From Bdellovibrionia bacterium (GTDB lineage: Bacteria > Bdellovibrionota > Bdellovibrionia > Bdellovibrionales > UBA1609): a stretch of DNA of 53,875 bases. This document shows, piece after piece, positions 38,114-48,800 of the stretch (the first letter of the stretch is position 1; every line of letters starts with the position of its first letter). The stretch is taken from contig JAUILT010000007.1 of NCBI GenBank assembly GCA_030432925.1, positions 1-53,875 on the forward strand, given 5' to 3'. Made by a program: the position numbers and the translations under genes. The notes beneath the pieces are model-generated. The model worked only from the letters and a program-made list of their open reading frames with translations. It was not told the DNA's origin and did no database searches.

Positions 38114-38513
38114 AACAGAAAAAGCCCCGCCACCAGTAGGCCCGTACCCTCACGCAAGGCGTGTGGGAAATCTTATCTTTGTCAGTGGCATGGGCCCTAG
38201 AAAGCCAGATACCCATAAAATTCCAGGAACCTTCACTGATGCCGAAGGCAATGTGGTGGCTCATGACATTGAAGTGCAAACAGAAAGCACTATAGAGAAT
38301 ATTAAGCTGGTTCTTGAGGAGGCTGGAGCCTCATTAGAAAACGTTGTGGATGTCACTTGTTTTCTAACAAATATGAAGGATGACTTTAAGAAGTTTAATA
38401 AGGTCTATGGTCGTTATTTCGAAAATATTGGCCCCACCAGAACTACGGTGGAGGTGAAATCTCTGCCCACGCCGATCTGTGTAGAACTCAAGTGTATTGC
38501 TTGGGTGGATTAA
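38103..38513 (+). CDS. RidA-family protein, 2-aminomuconate deaminase (AmnD)-like
   Basis: APPPVGPYPHARRVGNLIFVSGMGPR...VDVTCFLTNMKDDFKKFNKVYGRYF...PTRTTVEVKSLPTPICVELKCIA. Confidence 0.88.
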   Translation: MKFETEKAPPPVGPYPHARRVGNLIFVSGMGPRKPDTHKIPGTFTDAEGNVVAHDIEVQTESTIENIKLVLEEAGASLENVVDVTCFLTNMKDDFKKFNKVYGRYFENIGPTRTTVEVKSLPTPICVELKCIAWVD

Positions 38514-38527
38514 AAAAATAACGTGAT

Positions 38528-39451
38528 TTACAAAAAATTTTGAATCACTCGCTCCATACAGGCTCTGGTAAGATTGACTTCAAATGGGTATTCTACCTCA
38601 TCTGGATTGAATTCTACCATCTCAAGAGAGACTAACTGTTGGGTGGATTTGATATAACTGGCCATATCCATAACTTGATTCAAAGTCATTCCATCTTTGA
38701 CAGGGACTCCCGTGGCAGGAGCATACCTGGGATCTAGGCAGTCAATATCAAAGCTGACATGAAGTGGGTGCTCTCCTTCGGGGTTCAAGTACTGACAGGC
38801 CTCTTCAATGACCTTGTGCATTCCCTGTTGTTTGACCTGTTCAGAGGTATAGTAACGGATTCCGTAGTTATTCATGATTTTTTCTTCACCCCAATCCAGG
38901 TCACGCACACCTATATAGACGATGTCTGAAGGGTTCAAGCAGGGGTGGAACCATTCCCAACTGGGGCGTTTTTGCAAAGGAAATAATCCTAATAGGGCGG
39001 CCACGGGCATGCCATGTAAGTTGCCGGTGGGAGAGGTTTTGGGAGTATTGATATCTCCATGGGCATCTACCCAAAGCACTTTTAAGTTGGGGTAGTGGTA
39101 TTTGAGGGCCGGCAGTGTTCCTAATGACATGCTGTGGTCTCCTCCGAGAATCAAAGTTTGTCTCTGAGTTTGAACAATTTTTTTGGTTTTTTTAAATAGC
39201 CGCTGATAGGGGTTTGAAGAGCCCTTTAAAAAGGGCAGTGAACTTTCTGAACCCTGATAGCATTTGATATCAAAGAATTTGGGAGACAGGTTTTGAATCA
39301 AGTTTCCATTAAGAAGCGTGGTGGGCCCTTTGGCCACTCCGGGCTTTTGTTGTCCTTGATGGATATCAGCAGTGATAATACTCAATTCACTGAGGCCATA
39401 CCCGGTCTGGGTAAAGAATTCCCCCAGATTCAGTTGTGAGTTTTTTTGCAT
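38528..39451 (-). CDS. rocF: Arginase / ureohydrolase
   Basis: LILGGDHSMSLGTLPAL, VLWVDAHGDINTPKTSPTGNLHGMP, SFDIDCLDPRYAPATGVPVKDGMT. Confidence 0.9.
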   Translation of the reverse strand: MQKNSQLNLGEFFTQTGYGLSELSIITADIHQGQQKPGVAKGPTTLLNGNLIQNLSPKFFDIKCYQGSESSLPFLKGSSNPYQRLFKKTKKIVQTQRQTLILGGDHSMSLGTLPALKYHYPNLKVLWVDAHGDINTPKTSPTGNLHGMPVAALLGLFPLQKRPSWEWFHPCLNPSDIVYIGVRDLDWGEEKIMNNYGIRYYTSEQVKQQGMHKVIEEACQYLNPEGEHPLHVSFDIDCLDPRYAPATGVPVKDGMTLNQVMDMASYIKSTQQLVSLEMVEFNPDEVEYPFEVNLTRACMERVIQNFL

Positions 39452-39466
39452 TCTTCCTCCTGCTTA

Positions 39467-40261
39467 TTATATAAAACTTTGGATCGGCTGATAGACCCTT
39501 GAGACAGCTTTATGGCTATCTGTGGCCAAGTCCTCTACGCTGATCGACTCTTTCACTGTTATTTCATTCAAGACGGTGATCTCCATCATCACCTTTTTGT
39601 GTAGGGCTAGACTCCACAGATGAGGGAGAAAGCTCATGTCTCCATACCAGAACACCCTATCTCGGTTACTTAGGGTGATCTTTTCGCCATCTATGCTCCT
39701 GTAGTTAATGCATAAGGGCAGTACCTTCTTACCACTTTGGACAGCTGCATTGTAAAGAGGTCTACGGAATCTCAAAACACTTTCTCCATTAGTACTAGTG
39801 GCTTCAGGGAAGATGGTGACATTAACACCTTGAGAGAGGGCTTTTGTAATGTCTTTGACTTCTTGACCTAGGTTTCTTTTACTCCGTCTTTCCACAAACA
39901 GACATCCAGCCGCTTTGCAAATGTGGCCCAGAATGGGCGTATCTCTAATCTCTACTGAAGTTACAAAACTGGTAGGTACTTTGGCCGCGAGTGCAAGAAT
40001 GTCTGTATAAGAGAGATGATTGCTGACAATCAGGTGATTGTCGTTGGGGTTTACTTGGCCTTTCCACTGAACTTCAATGCCCAGAATTTTCAGTCCAAGA
40101 GCTCCATAATAGGAAATCATTTTGTTGCCAGATCGAATCAATGACCATTTTTCACGAATCAAAAAACCCATTAAAAATGATAAGAGCAATAATGTTCCTA
40201 TAGAAAAGAAAACAAGGAACACTTTAAAGCTAGCAGTCAATACTCTCCAGAAGTATTCCAT
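39467..40261 (-). CDS. 1-acyl-sn-glycerol-3-phosphate acyltransferase family (PlsC/OlsA-like)
   Basis: VSNHLSYTDILAL (NHxxxxD) and IFPEATSTNGESVLRFRRPLY. Confidence 0.88.
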   Translation of the reverse strand: MEYFWRVLTASFKVFLVFFSIGTLLLLSFLMGFLIREKWSLIRSGNKMISYYGALGLKILGIEVQWKGQVNPNDNHLIVSNHLSYTDILALAAKVPTSFVTSVEIRDTPILGHICKAAGCLFVERRSKRNLGQEVKDITKALSQGVNVTIFPEATSTNGESVLRFRRPLYNAAVQSGKKVLPLCINYRSIDGEKITLSNRDRVFWYGDMSFLPHLWSLALHKKVMMEITVLNEITVKESISVEDLATDSHKAVSRVYQPIQSFI

Positions 40262-41028
40262 TAAAAGTACCTAGCTCTGTATTTTTTGTTCATGGTCGTC
40301 AAATCCAAAGCAGTGAAGACGTCAGAGCAGCGAAAGGGCTCATCAAATGCTGGACCGCCAAGAACCTTAGCTCCCGCCTGGATGTAAGACATCAGTAGAG
40401 GGGGAAGCACTTTTTGAATACTCTCAGGAGTCATTAATTGGGCATCATATCTGATTTGGCCAGCTGAGTACTGGGGACGCACGGCTATATCATAGCTCAA
40501 GTCCAAGTGTCCTTGACGATCCAGTTCTCGCATCACCTCATGGGCCAGGTGGGAATTCATGGTGTCTACACTGGCGCAGCCAAACATATACTTGGCATCC
40601 ACGAGAGTGGCAAACCGTGCCAGTCCTTTCCAGATCAAGGCAATGGTGGCTCCGTTTCTGTGGTGGGGGTCAATACAGGCGCGACCCAATTCAATTTTAA
40701 TTCCTGGCTCCATTAAAAACTTGTCAATGGTGAATTCGTTCTCTGAGTAAAAATCCGTGGTAAAGCGGGAACACATAATGCGGTAAGTGCCCACAATTTT
40801 TCCTGATGCTTGGTGTTTTAGTATAATATGATCACCTAGAAGATCATATTTGTCGAAGTCATACATTTCAAAGTTATCATGGAGGAGCCCCTCAGAATAA
40901 AAAATTTTTTTTCTTAGACGTAGGACTTCTTTTAACTCAAACGGTGAGTCCACTGTTTTAATACAGTACTTTTTCACCGGTATTTCAAATCGAACTTTAG
41001 GTTGAAACCTTCGTAACTTCAGGTCCAC
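40261..41028 (-). CDS. GNAT-like N-acyltransferase (OlsB / acyl-ACP:ornithine acyltransferase-like)
   Basis: VLRLRKKIFYSEG...GKIVGTYRIM...ELGRACIDPHHRNGATIALIWKGLARF...LPPLLMSYIQAGAKVLGGPAFDEPFRCSDVF. Confidence 0.82.
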   Translation of the reverse strand: MDLKLRRFQPKVRFEIPVKKYCIKTVDSPFELKEVLRLRKKIFYSEGLLHDNFEMYDFDKYDLLGDHIILKHQASGKIVGTYRIMCSRFTTDFYSENEFTIDKFLMEPGIKIELGRACIDPHHRNGATIALIWKGLARFATLVDAKYMFGCASVDTMNSHLAHEVMRELDRQGHLDLSYDIAVRPQYSAGQIRYDAQLMTPESIQKVLPPLLMSYIQAGAKVLGGPAFDEPFRCSDVFTALDLTTMNKKYRARYF

Positions 41029-41047
41029 CCATCGGTTTTTAATACCT

Positions 41048-41791
41048 TTAACAAATGGCGGTTTGGCTACTGGTAGGGCTGTAATATTTTGTGGTTCGAT
41101 GGCTTGCTCCTTGGTAAAAAATAAAATCTAGATTTTGTGTTTTTATGGAATCAAGAATACACTCAGGGCTTTTTCTTGAGTGGGCAATTGTCTTCCAAGC
41201 CTTCATCTGGGAAATACTGTGCAAGTCACTATTGGCTAACAGTGGCAGACCACTGACAGCCACTTCTTCAAACCAGTGAGGGCCACTGGCGACCTCCCAG
41301 GCATCAAAACTGTCCATGAAGAGGTCTTTTCTGTCCCAAAGGTAGTAGGTTTGAGACTCCATTTTTCGGGTAGAAACGGGGTGTGCTGCCACTGAAATGG
41401 CATTCATATCTTTTATATTTTTAAGAAGAGAAGGAATATTTTGGTCAGGGTCTATGTACTGATCAATACCCAATACCAGTATGTGAGCTGAATCATGATG
41501 ATTGAAGGAATTTTTGGTGATTTCTATACCTGGAATAACCACCATGTCGTAAAGTTTTCGAGCTCTCTTTGCTTCGTATTTGATTGCGTTCATGTAGCTG
41601 TCGAAAGTACTCCGAGTGAGCGTTCTTTCTAAAAGAAAGGCCGCTTTACCTAAAAACGTTTTACTTTCACAAAGGTGGTCTGTGATGGCTATGGCGTCAA
41701 AGCCAGCAGCTCCGTAACAGTCGATCACCTCTCTTAATGAGTGGTGGCCATCGCTGAAGCGGCTGTGAATATGAAAATCACACAGTAACAT
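41048..41791 (-). CDS. PHP-domain metal-dependent hydrolase
   Basis: CDFHIHSRFSDGHHSLREVIDCYGAAGFDAIAITDH; VAAHPVS; LLANSDLHSI. Confidence 0.88.
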   Translation of the reverse strand: MLLCDFHIHSRFSDGHHSLREVIDCYGAAGFDAIAITDHLCESKTFLGKAAFLLERTLTRSTFDSYMNAIKYEAKRARKLYDMVVIPGIEITKNSFNHHDSAHILVLGIDQYIDPDQNIPSLLKNIKDMNAISVAAHPVSTRKMESQTYYLWDRKDLFMDSFDAWEVASGPHWFEEVAVSGLPLLANSDLHSISQMKAWKTIAHSRKSPECILDSIKTQNLDFIFYQGASHRTTKYYSPTSSQTAIC

Positions 41792-42025
41792 CTCACCTCT
41801 ATTTCTACCATGACTGTTAAAAAGCCGTGTCAGTGTTCTGTCAGGAGCCCGTCAGGAATGTGAAGGCTAATGGGTTTTTTTGAGACAATTCTGCCCAATT
41901 TTCATACAGAGACAATGAGGTGTCCCGGTCTGGGAAATTATGATTTTTTTTTCACGAACATTCACTGAAGCTCGGCTTTTGTCGATAAGACTTGTGTCCA
42001 ACAAAGTATAAAAGGGGATAAAGCC

Positions 42026-44542
42026 GTGGCACGTTTGATGAGAAGTACAGGCATTTTAATACTGGGTCTTTTAATATCCAGTTGCACCAGGAGTGTGGAA
42101 AAAGCAGAAAGCGTTCGGCTGGATTTGAGTTCCTTTACAAAAAGTGGTCTCAACGCTCAAAGCACTTCCACTTTGGAAATTAATTTTATCGCTGTAAATG
42201 TAACTGTGGATGGTGTCCTTAAGGCATCTTGTAAATTAGATCCAGAAATCAGTAATTTTTGGTCTGGAGGGTGTTTAGCTCATCCAGATTTTCCGGGAGA
42301 CCCTACAGCAGGGGTGGAGTTTCCTGATGTACCTATTGGTTCTGCTTTGATTCAGGTATTGCTTGTTGGCGAAGAGCCAGAGTCTTCTACTGGTGGAGCC
42401 AGCTCGACAAATGAAGAAGGGGGAGGTGAGGTTTTTAAGTATGGAGAAGGCACAGCGGCATTATCTAATGGCAACAATCCCGTAATGATTACTGTCAAGG
42501 CTGCTGAAACTACTGAGGATAGGGAGGGTTTTGTAGCTGGCCGTTATGGCAGTACGTATACAGGCCGAGTGGCTCTTCAATATGTACCTGATAGTGGAAA
42601 CCCCATGACTGTATTTTATTTAGATATGTTTGCCGGGTGGTTTGAGATCTTTCTTTTAGATGGCGTGCCCTTACAGTATAAACTTGTCGATGATCCTGAA
42701 GGGCGAACTTTATTTGGTGGCAAAGTGGCCATTGATTCTCCACAATGGCATGGTGGAGAATCATCGATTTTAAATTTTTCTCATGAAACTGTATATTTCT
42801 CTGATGGTGACTCACAGGGTGGAGAGTTTGGTGCTCTTGGGTATTGGACTGAAGATGGTGTTCCTGACACTTCATCTAGCGTTTGCCGAGATAATACTGC
42901 AGTCTTCTCGGATCATCAGTACACAGATATGTATGGAGTGAACACATTAAGTTGGCCTAATGATTTTGCTGTATCAGGGGGCTCAGGAACTTGTACTTTA
43001 GCATTTCCCTTAGTGGACTCCAGCCTAATGAGAATTGGTGGTGATTTAATTCTGAATAGCGATGGTGGAGATAATCCCTTATTTCGTGGCCCATTTCGTA
43101 CTTTTCTGACTCCTCAAGGGGAGCCTGATTTAATGTACTCTTATGCGTCTGGAACTGAGCTGACAGTTCAGTGGCAGTACCTTCCTGATGTGGGAGCTGC
43201 TTCTGAGTTAAAAGGTGTGAGTGTATTTTACTCAAATACCTATGCTGGGGATATTTCTCGAGAATTTGAAGGAGCCGAGGGACTGAATTGTCACAGGTTA
43301 GAAGTAGACCCTCAATTTGCCGGACATTTTGAGCGCCATGATGTTTTTGGAAGTGTTGAGTCTGTGACTTTTGATGCAGGGATCGAAATGGCAAACAAAG
43401 GAATTGTTCTCGCCTGCCCCCGCCGATCCGACGAGGAGCTGGGACGGGATCGCTACTTTAATACAGCTATTGGTGGGGGCGTTTATCGAGCCCCTGCGAC
43501 TCAATTGAAAATTCAGGGGTTGGCCGGGACTCCTTATCCTCATATCAATCAAAACGTTTGTACGGCTCTTGAGATTGTGGGGTTAGATGACAATGATTTA
43601 AAAGGAGAACTCAATTCGGATGATGGTTATTACACGGTGTCCTTGAGTGCTGCTCAAGGAAATTTTTATGGGAGTGATCCTTCTTGTGTTTCTTTTGACA
43701 ACACTCTGAACTTAGAAAATGGTTATGACTTTATTTATTATAAATCCACGATAACTGGGCCTGCAGGAATTGGTGTGCACACGCATCCCTCTGAGTCCAA
43801 TATTCTATCTTCAGGTTATATGAACGTGAATGTGACAACGATCTCGGCTGCAGATGGAATGCTCCTTTATGGTTTGGATGACATCTGGTCAACTCAGTGT
43901 ATCCCTTATTTGTTTGCTATTGTGGATGCAGATCTTGTTCCTACAACTTATGGCTCTGATTTTGACGTCACCCTGACATCGGATCAAGCCGGAGGAACCT
44001 TTTGGGCGGATTACGACAGTTACTGCCAGTCCTCAAGTTTTAATTCTAGTACGGTTTACTCTGGGGGCTCTTACGGAGTTCTTAATTATAAACCAGGTGG
44101 AGTCGTATCGGGCTCTATAACTGTTGCTATTTCGACTTCACAAGGGGAGTTGAGTAACGAAGATACGTTTGAGGTTGAGGTATCTCGTCCGCCTAATGCC
44201 AGTTATATGAGACTGGAAACCATGGGCCCTTACTATGGGTCATCCACCTGTCATTCTATGCATATTACTACATATATTCCGGGAGATGGGGGTCAGTCGC
44301 CAAAAGTTTATCCGGAAAATACAATGACTTATAACATGAGCGCCTCAGGGCCAGGAACCATGACTTTTTATACTGACTCTGGTTGTACAACAGCAACGTC
44401 AAGTTTTTCACAATCCAGCACTCAGGCAGAGGTTCCTGTGTATTTTAAAGTGGATAGTACAGGGAGTTATAGCGTGAATGCTTTAGAGCCTAATGTGGGG
44501 GGTGAATTTAATTTTAACACGAATATATCTGTCAGCCCATGA
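42026..44542 (+). CDS. Large secreted lipoprotein, function unknown
   Basis: LLISSCTRS lipobox-like N-term; 838 aa, beta-rich low-charge sequence. Confidence 0.7.
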   Translation: MARLMRSTGILILGLLISSCTRSVEKAESVRLDLSSFTKSGLNAQSTSTLEINFIAVNVTVDGVLKASCKLDPEISNFWSGGCLAHPDFPGDPTAGVEFPDVPIGSALIQVLLVGEEPESSTGGASSTNEEGGGEVFKYGEGTAALSNGNNPVMITVKAAETTEDREGFVAGRYGSTYTGRVALQYVPDSGNPMTVFYLDMFAGWFEIFLLDGVPLQYKLVDDPEGRTLFGGKVAIDSPQWHGGESSILNFSHETVYFSDGDSQGGEFGALGYWTEDGVPDTSSSVCRDNTAVFSDHQYTDMYGVNTLSWPNDFAVSGGSGTCTLAFPLVDSSLMRIGGDLILNSDGGDNPLFRGPFRTFLTPQGEPDLMYSYASGTELTVQWQYLPDVGAASELKGVSVFYSNTYAGDISREFEGAEGLNCHRLEVDPQFAGHFERHDVFGSVESVTFDAGIEMANKGIVLACPRRSDEELGRDRYFNTAIGGGVYRAPATQLKIQGLAGTPYPHINQNVCTALEIVGLDDNDLKGELNSDDGYYTVSLSAAQGNFYGSDPSCVSFDNTLNLENGYDFIYYKSTITGPAGIGVHTHPSESNILSSGYMNVNVTTISAADGMLLYGLDDIWSTQCIPYLFAIVDADLVPTTYGSDFDVTLTSDQAGGTFWADYDSYCQSSSFNSSTVYSGGSYGVLNYKPGGVVSGSITVAISTSQGELSNEDTFEVEVSRPPNASYMRLETMGPYYGSSTCHSMHITTYIPGDGGQSPKVYPENTMTYNMSASGPGTMTFYTDSGCTTATSSFSQSSTQAEVPVYFKVDSTGSYSVNALEPNVGGEFNFNTNISVSP

Positions 44543-44550
44543 TAGGATTA

Positions 44551-45279
44551 TCACCCAGCTTTTTTCTTCACCCACTCCTTAAAGGTGGCGTTAAGGTCCT
44601 TGATCTCACAGTATGTGACAATGTAGTTTTGCATTTTTCGTTCTACACTTAGGCGTAACAAGTTGGTGAGATCACATTTTTTGGAGAGCATTTCAGCCAG
44701 AGCCTGTGAGGCTTTGTATTTAAAAACAGCATCATTATAACTGTTTGTATTCAGCGGATGGACAAGAGCTGTGGTGACGTCGTCAGGTAGCTTCTGTTGA
44801 GCTAACCACTTGTAATCCACCTTTTTCTTTTTGGCTAGGTGGTTGGCTAGGCCCTCCTCCAGCCACTTAGGAATGGCGCCCTTATATTTTTGATAGACAA
44901 TGACGTGCACGAGTTCGTGGGAGAAGACTTGATCAAAGTTGTCATTGGTGACTTTGGGTCCTAAGTGAATGGTGGAACCCTTAGAGTTACTGACGGTGAC
45001 AGCTGTGACAAATGGCCCCAGAGAGTGAGCTTTTGTAAAGGCATCGACGTCTTTATAAAAATACACAGGGACTCTGCGAATGGACCACTCCAGATCTCTT
45101 TGAATGCGGCGGATGGATTTTTCCGCTCGATTGCGCTTTAACCAGTTAGGGGCGTTGTAAATATAAGCAGCATTGGTCTCAAGACGCTCAGGAGTGGCGG
45201 CGGCCTTCAGAGGGGGGAGCAAAAACATCAGGGCGAGGCTCAGAGCGCAGTAAATAGGTGCTAGAGGTTGATGACCCAT
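44551..45279 (-). CDS. Secreted peptidase MA-like metalloprotease
   Basis: FSHELVHVIVYQ...PKWLEEGLANHLA (HExxH plus downstream Glu), N-terminal signal. Confidence 0.8.
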   Translation of the reverse strand: MGHQPLAPIYCALSLALMFLLPPLKAAATPERLETNAAYIYNAPNWLKRNRAEKSIRRIQRDLEWSIRRVPVYFYKDVDAFTKAHSLGPFVTAVTVSNSKGSTIHLGPKVTNDNFDQVFSHELVHVIVYQKYKGAIPKWLEEGLANHLAKKKKVDYKWLAQQKLPDDVTTALVHPLNTNSYNDAVFKYKASQALAEMLSKKCDLTNLLRLSVERKMQNYIVTYCEIKDLNATFKEWVKKKAG

Positions 45280-45396
45280 GGGAATCTCCTTTTTATCTTT
45301 CTGCGTCAGTAGGAAACGTCGGTTCAGCTTGCTTTTCTATTCTGATTCGATATCTTTTCATGGATTTCATCATCTTTCAAAGGGGGAGAGAGCAAA

Positions 45397-45840
45397 ATGT
45401 TTTTAATTATTGTATCTTTATTGGTTTCTTATTCGGCGAACGCTTTTGAGGGGCAACCTAAAGAAATCATGATTATGCCTCATTTCGCGTCAAAAATAGC
45501 AATGACTTTTGCGGACTTAAAAGTCTCTGATCTTAAGCAAGATAAGTTCACTTGCCGTCAAAGTCACTGTGATGTTCTGGCCACGGTGGAGGCCGATGTG
45601 ATGGCTGAAGTGGGTGATGTTCAGTGGCGCGCCAAATATGCTCGAGTGACAGTAGGGCGTGATGGACAATTTCAAACCCCCATTCAGTCCAGTGCTATCA
45701 TCTTTGAGGAAGTAGAAACCGGTAATCGTTTGACGATGGCCATTCGCGAAAATGATGCTGAGAATCGATCATTGTGTTTTGGCAAAGTGGGCAACAACGG
45801 CCGTAATTGCACAAGTTATAAAGTAATGAGCAATTACTGA
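45397..45840 (+). CDS. Secreted hypothetical protein
   Basis: Signal peptide MFLIIVSLLVSYSANAFEG. Confidence 0.6.
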   Translation: MFLIIVSLLVSYSANAFEGQPKEIMIMPHFASKIAMTFADLKVSDLKQDKFTCRQSHCDVLATVEADVMAEVGDVQWRAKYARVTVGRDGQFQTPIQSSAIIFEEVETGNRLTMAIRENDAENRSLCFGKVGNNGRNCTSYKVMSNY

Positions 45841-45893
45841 TTGAGATACCAGAATATTCAAAGAGGGGGCGGAGACCCGCAAACGCTGAGCTC

Positions 45894-48800
45894 ATGAGCC
45901 TGGACATTATCTTTTTATCCTATAACGAAACCAATGCTGATGAAAATTGGCAAGCTCTTAAGGCTCGGTTCCCCTTTGCCAAACGAGTTCATGGCATTAA
46001 GGGTTTAGCTTGTGCCCATAAAGCCGCTGCAGAGGCCAGTGACACAGAGTTTTTCTTTGTGGTGGATGGAGATAATCGTATTTTACCGGAGTTTGAGTTT
46101 TCCACGCAGAATTTAATCCTGAAACCTGACACAATTTATGTCTGGCGTTGTCAAAACCCTGTCAATGGTCTTACCTATGGTTATGGAGCTGTAAAGCTTT
46201 ACAATAAACGACTTTTACAAAAGCGTTATGAAGGTCGGTTTGTGGATCTCGCCTCTTCGGTGACCGAAAAGTACTGTATTGTGGATAAGGTCGCTTCTGA
46301 AACACATTTTTATTGTACACCTGAAGAGGCCTGGAGAGGTGGATTTAGAGAGTGTGCGAAGCTGGCATCGCAAAAAATTCATCGGCAAAAAAATGATGAG
46401 ACATTGGAGCGTTTGAACATTTGGTGTGAAAGGGCCCCTCGCTATGTGCCTAATAGCCAATGGGCTCTTTTAGGAGCTCGTCAGGGGCGGGACTTTGGTA
46501 AGACGGTATTGATTGGCAAGGGTGATTTGAAGAGTATCAATGATTTTCATTGGCTTCATACAAGATTTATCGAGGTATTTCGTGAGAATCATAGATTTAT
46601 TTCTGTAGTGATCCCCACCCATAATAGGCATAAGGACCTATTGAGATTGTTAAAAAGTCTTAAGGCTCAGTCTCTTGAGACGTCTTTTTTTGAAGTTTTA
46701 GTTATTAGTAATTTTCAAGATTCCGAGTTGGAACATAAAATTTTTGTGCAGCAATATCCTTTTCATGTCCAAATAGAAAGTGTGGGAAAGCTGGGTGTGA
46801 ATAGTGCTCGGAACTTGGGACTTGAAAGGGCTCGTGGTGAGATCGTATTTTTTTTAGACGATGACTGTGAGTTGATTGACAATGATCATTTAAAAAAGCT
46901 GAGAAGTCAGCATTTATATTATGAGAATGCTCTTGCTATTGGTGGTGGATATGAAGTTCCTGAAGGTACAAATTATATTTCTAGGGTTTATCATTATCTG
47001 GCCAGTTTTTGGTTTGATGCCCAATCTCGGCAAAGCTCCCAGGCCCTCAACCTATTGGGTGGCAATGTTTCTTATAAACTCTCCAAACTGAAACAGTATC
47101 ATCTTAAGTTTGATGATAGTATTGTGTTTGGGGGGGCTGAGAGTGAGTTTCACACCCGACTCATTGCAAAGGGGTTTGAATTAAGAAACACCAGCCCCAG
47201 TGTTCGACATCATTTAAAAATGGGGTTAAAGAGTTTTTACCGTAAAGCCTTTATGCAGGGAATGGGGGCCGAGAAGATCGCCGGTGATCGAGGTAAAAAA
47301 AAGGCTGATCATGGGAGCCCTCGGGGAACTTTGAAATATATTTTTATGCGCTATCATTATGACCGAGTTTTTAACAAAGGTCGAATATTTGCTCGTAAAA
47401 ATCCTGCACCCTTTGAAAACCTACCCTATCAAAATGAGGGTTGGCGACTGTTTTTTCAAAATTCGGTATTGGCCGCCTTCTTTTTGCCCTACGGGCTGGT
47501 GATGAAGGGGTTTTGGTTTTTATATCAAATGATTTATGTGAATGTGGTGGTGCAAACATTTTGGCTGGGTTACAAGAGCTGTTTGATCTCCTGGGGATTT
47601 TTAAAGCGCATGGGTATTTTCACGTATTGGCGGGGAGTCAAACTGCGGGAGCTTGTGAAAAGTCATATGAGCAAAATATATTGGAGGGGTTATCATCACT
47701 CCTTAAAGGTTCGTGGACATATAAAACGTCAATGTATCTTTATTTACTGGAAAATTTATCCAGTCAGTAGCTATTTAAAAGGGCAGTGGAAAAAATACTC
47801 TATAAAAACCTATTGGTTTTTGTATTATATGAAAAAGCAGTTTTATAAAGATATGCAAAAGAAATTGCAGCTTTGGTATTTTGGAGTTGATACCAACAAC
47901 TTGCCAAGAAGTTTCAAGTTAGCTGACAGTCCCAGCATGTATCTTCCTGTGAGTGGGCAGTGCACGTCTTCTTGTAGTTACTGCCCTCAACTAAAAGCGC
48001 GCTGGAACCTTAAGGGGTCCATTCCTAAGCCTGAGATCTCGCAGCTGAGCGCTATGGGTTATAATAGTGTCACATACCCATGTAATTTCTTATCACTGGA
48101 GCTGTCAGAACAAGAAGAGTGGAGCCGTCAATATCAATCTCTTGGTCAGGAAATTGTCATTAACCCAGATTTCGTGGATCCTGGAAAAAAGGCCTCTGTT
48201 CAGAAAATTATGAACTCCCTTGAGAATCTGGGTGACATTAAAGTGTTACTATTATTTCGTCATGGACGAGTGTTTCATTTATTGAGACAAGCTTTGAAGT
48301 CTTCAAGAATATCCTATCGCATATTATTTGTATTTGATGTCAGTGGAGATCCCAAAAAACTGTATCAGTCTCTTCCCATAGATGATTGGGGACGGATTCA
48401 GTTTCTTAATTCTTCGTCTCAGTCTCCTGAGGTGACAGATGATCGCAATCGAAAATTAGCACCTAAAGTAGGGCGAGCCATTAAGCAGTTTCAATGGAAA
48501 GATCAGAGTTTTTGGCCACAGACGAGTCATGTGCATTACCCGTTTTTGGTCAGCGAAGACTCTAAGGCGGCTGTTTGGGTTTATGGAACTATCAGTTGGC
48601 AATCTTCTGCTGTAGAAACGATGTTTGAAATCCCCAAGTATTCGATAGTGGTGCCTGTGCGTTATCAGATTGATCACGCTTGTAAGGTTCTGACTAACTT
48701 AGCTCATCAGCAGTATGACAGTCATGACTTTGAAATTCTATTTGTGGATGATGGTAATGACGAGGAATTAGCAGTATCCATTGAGCAGGCCTGGAAGGAC

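Noticed and set aside
47441-47770. 109-aa plus ORF inside the glycosyltransferase gene
   Set aside because: Out-of-frame overlap fully inside a 1220-aa coherent CDS; no RBS or recognisable domain.
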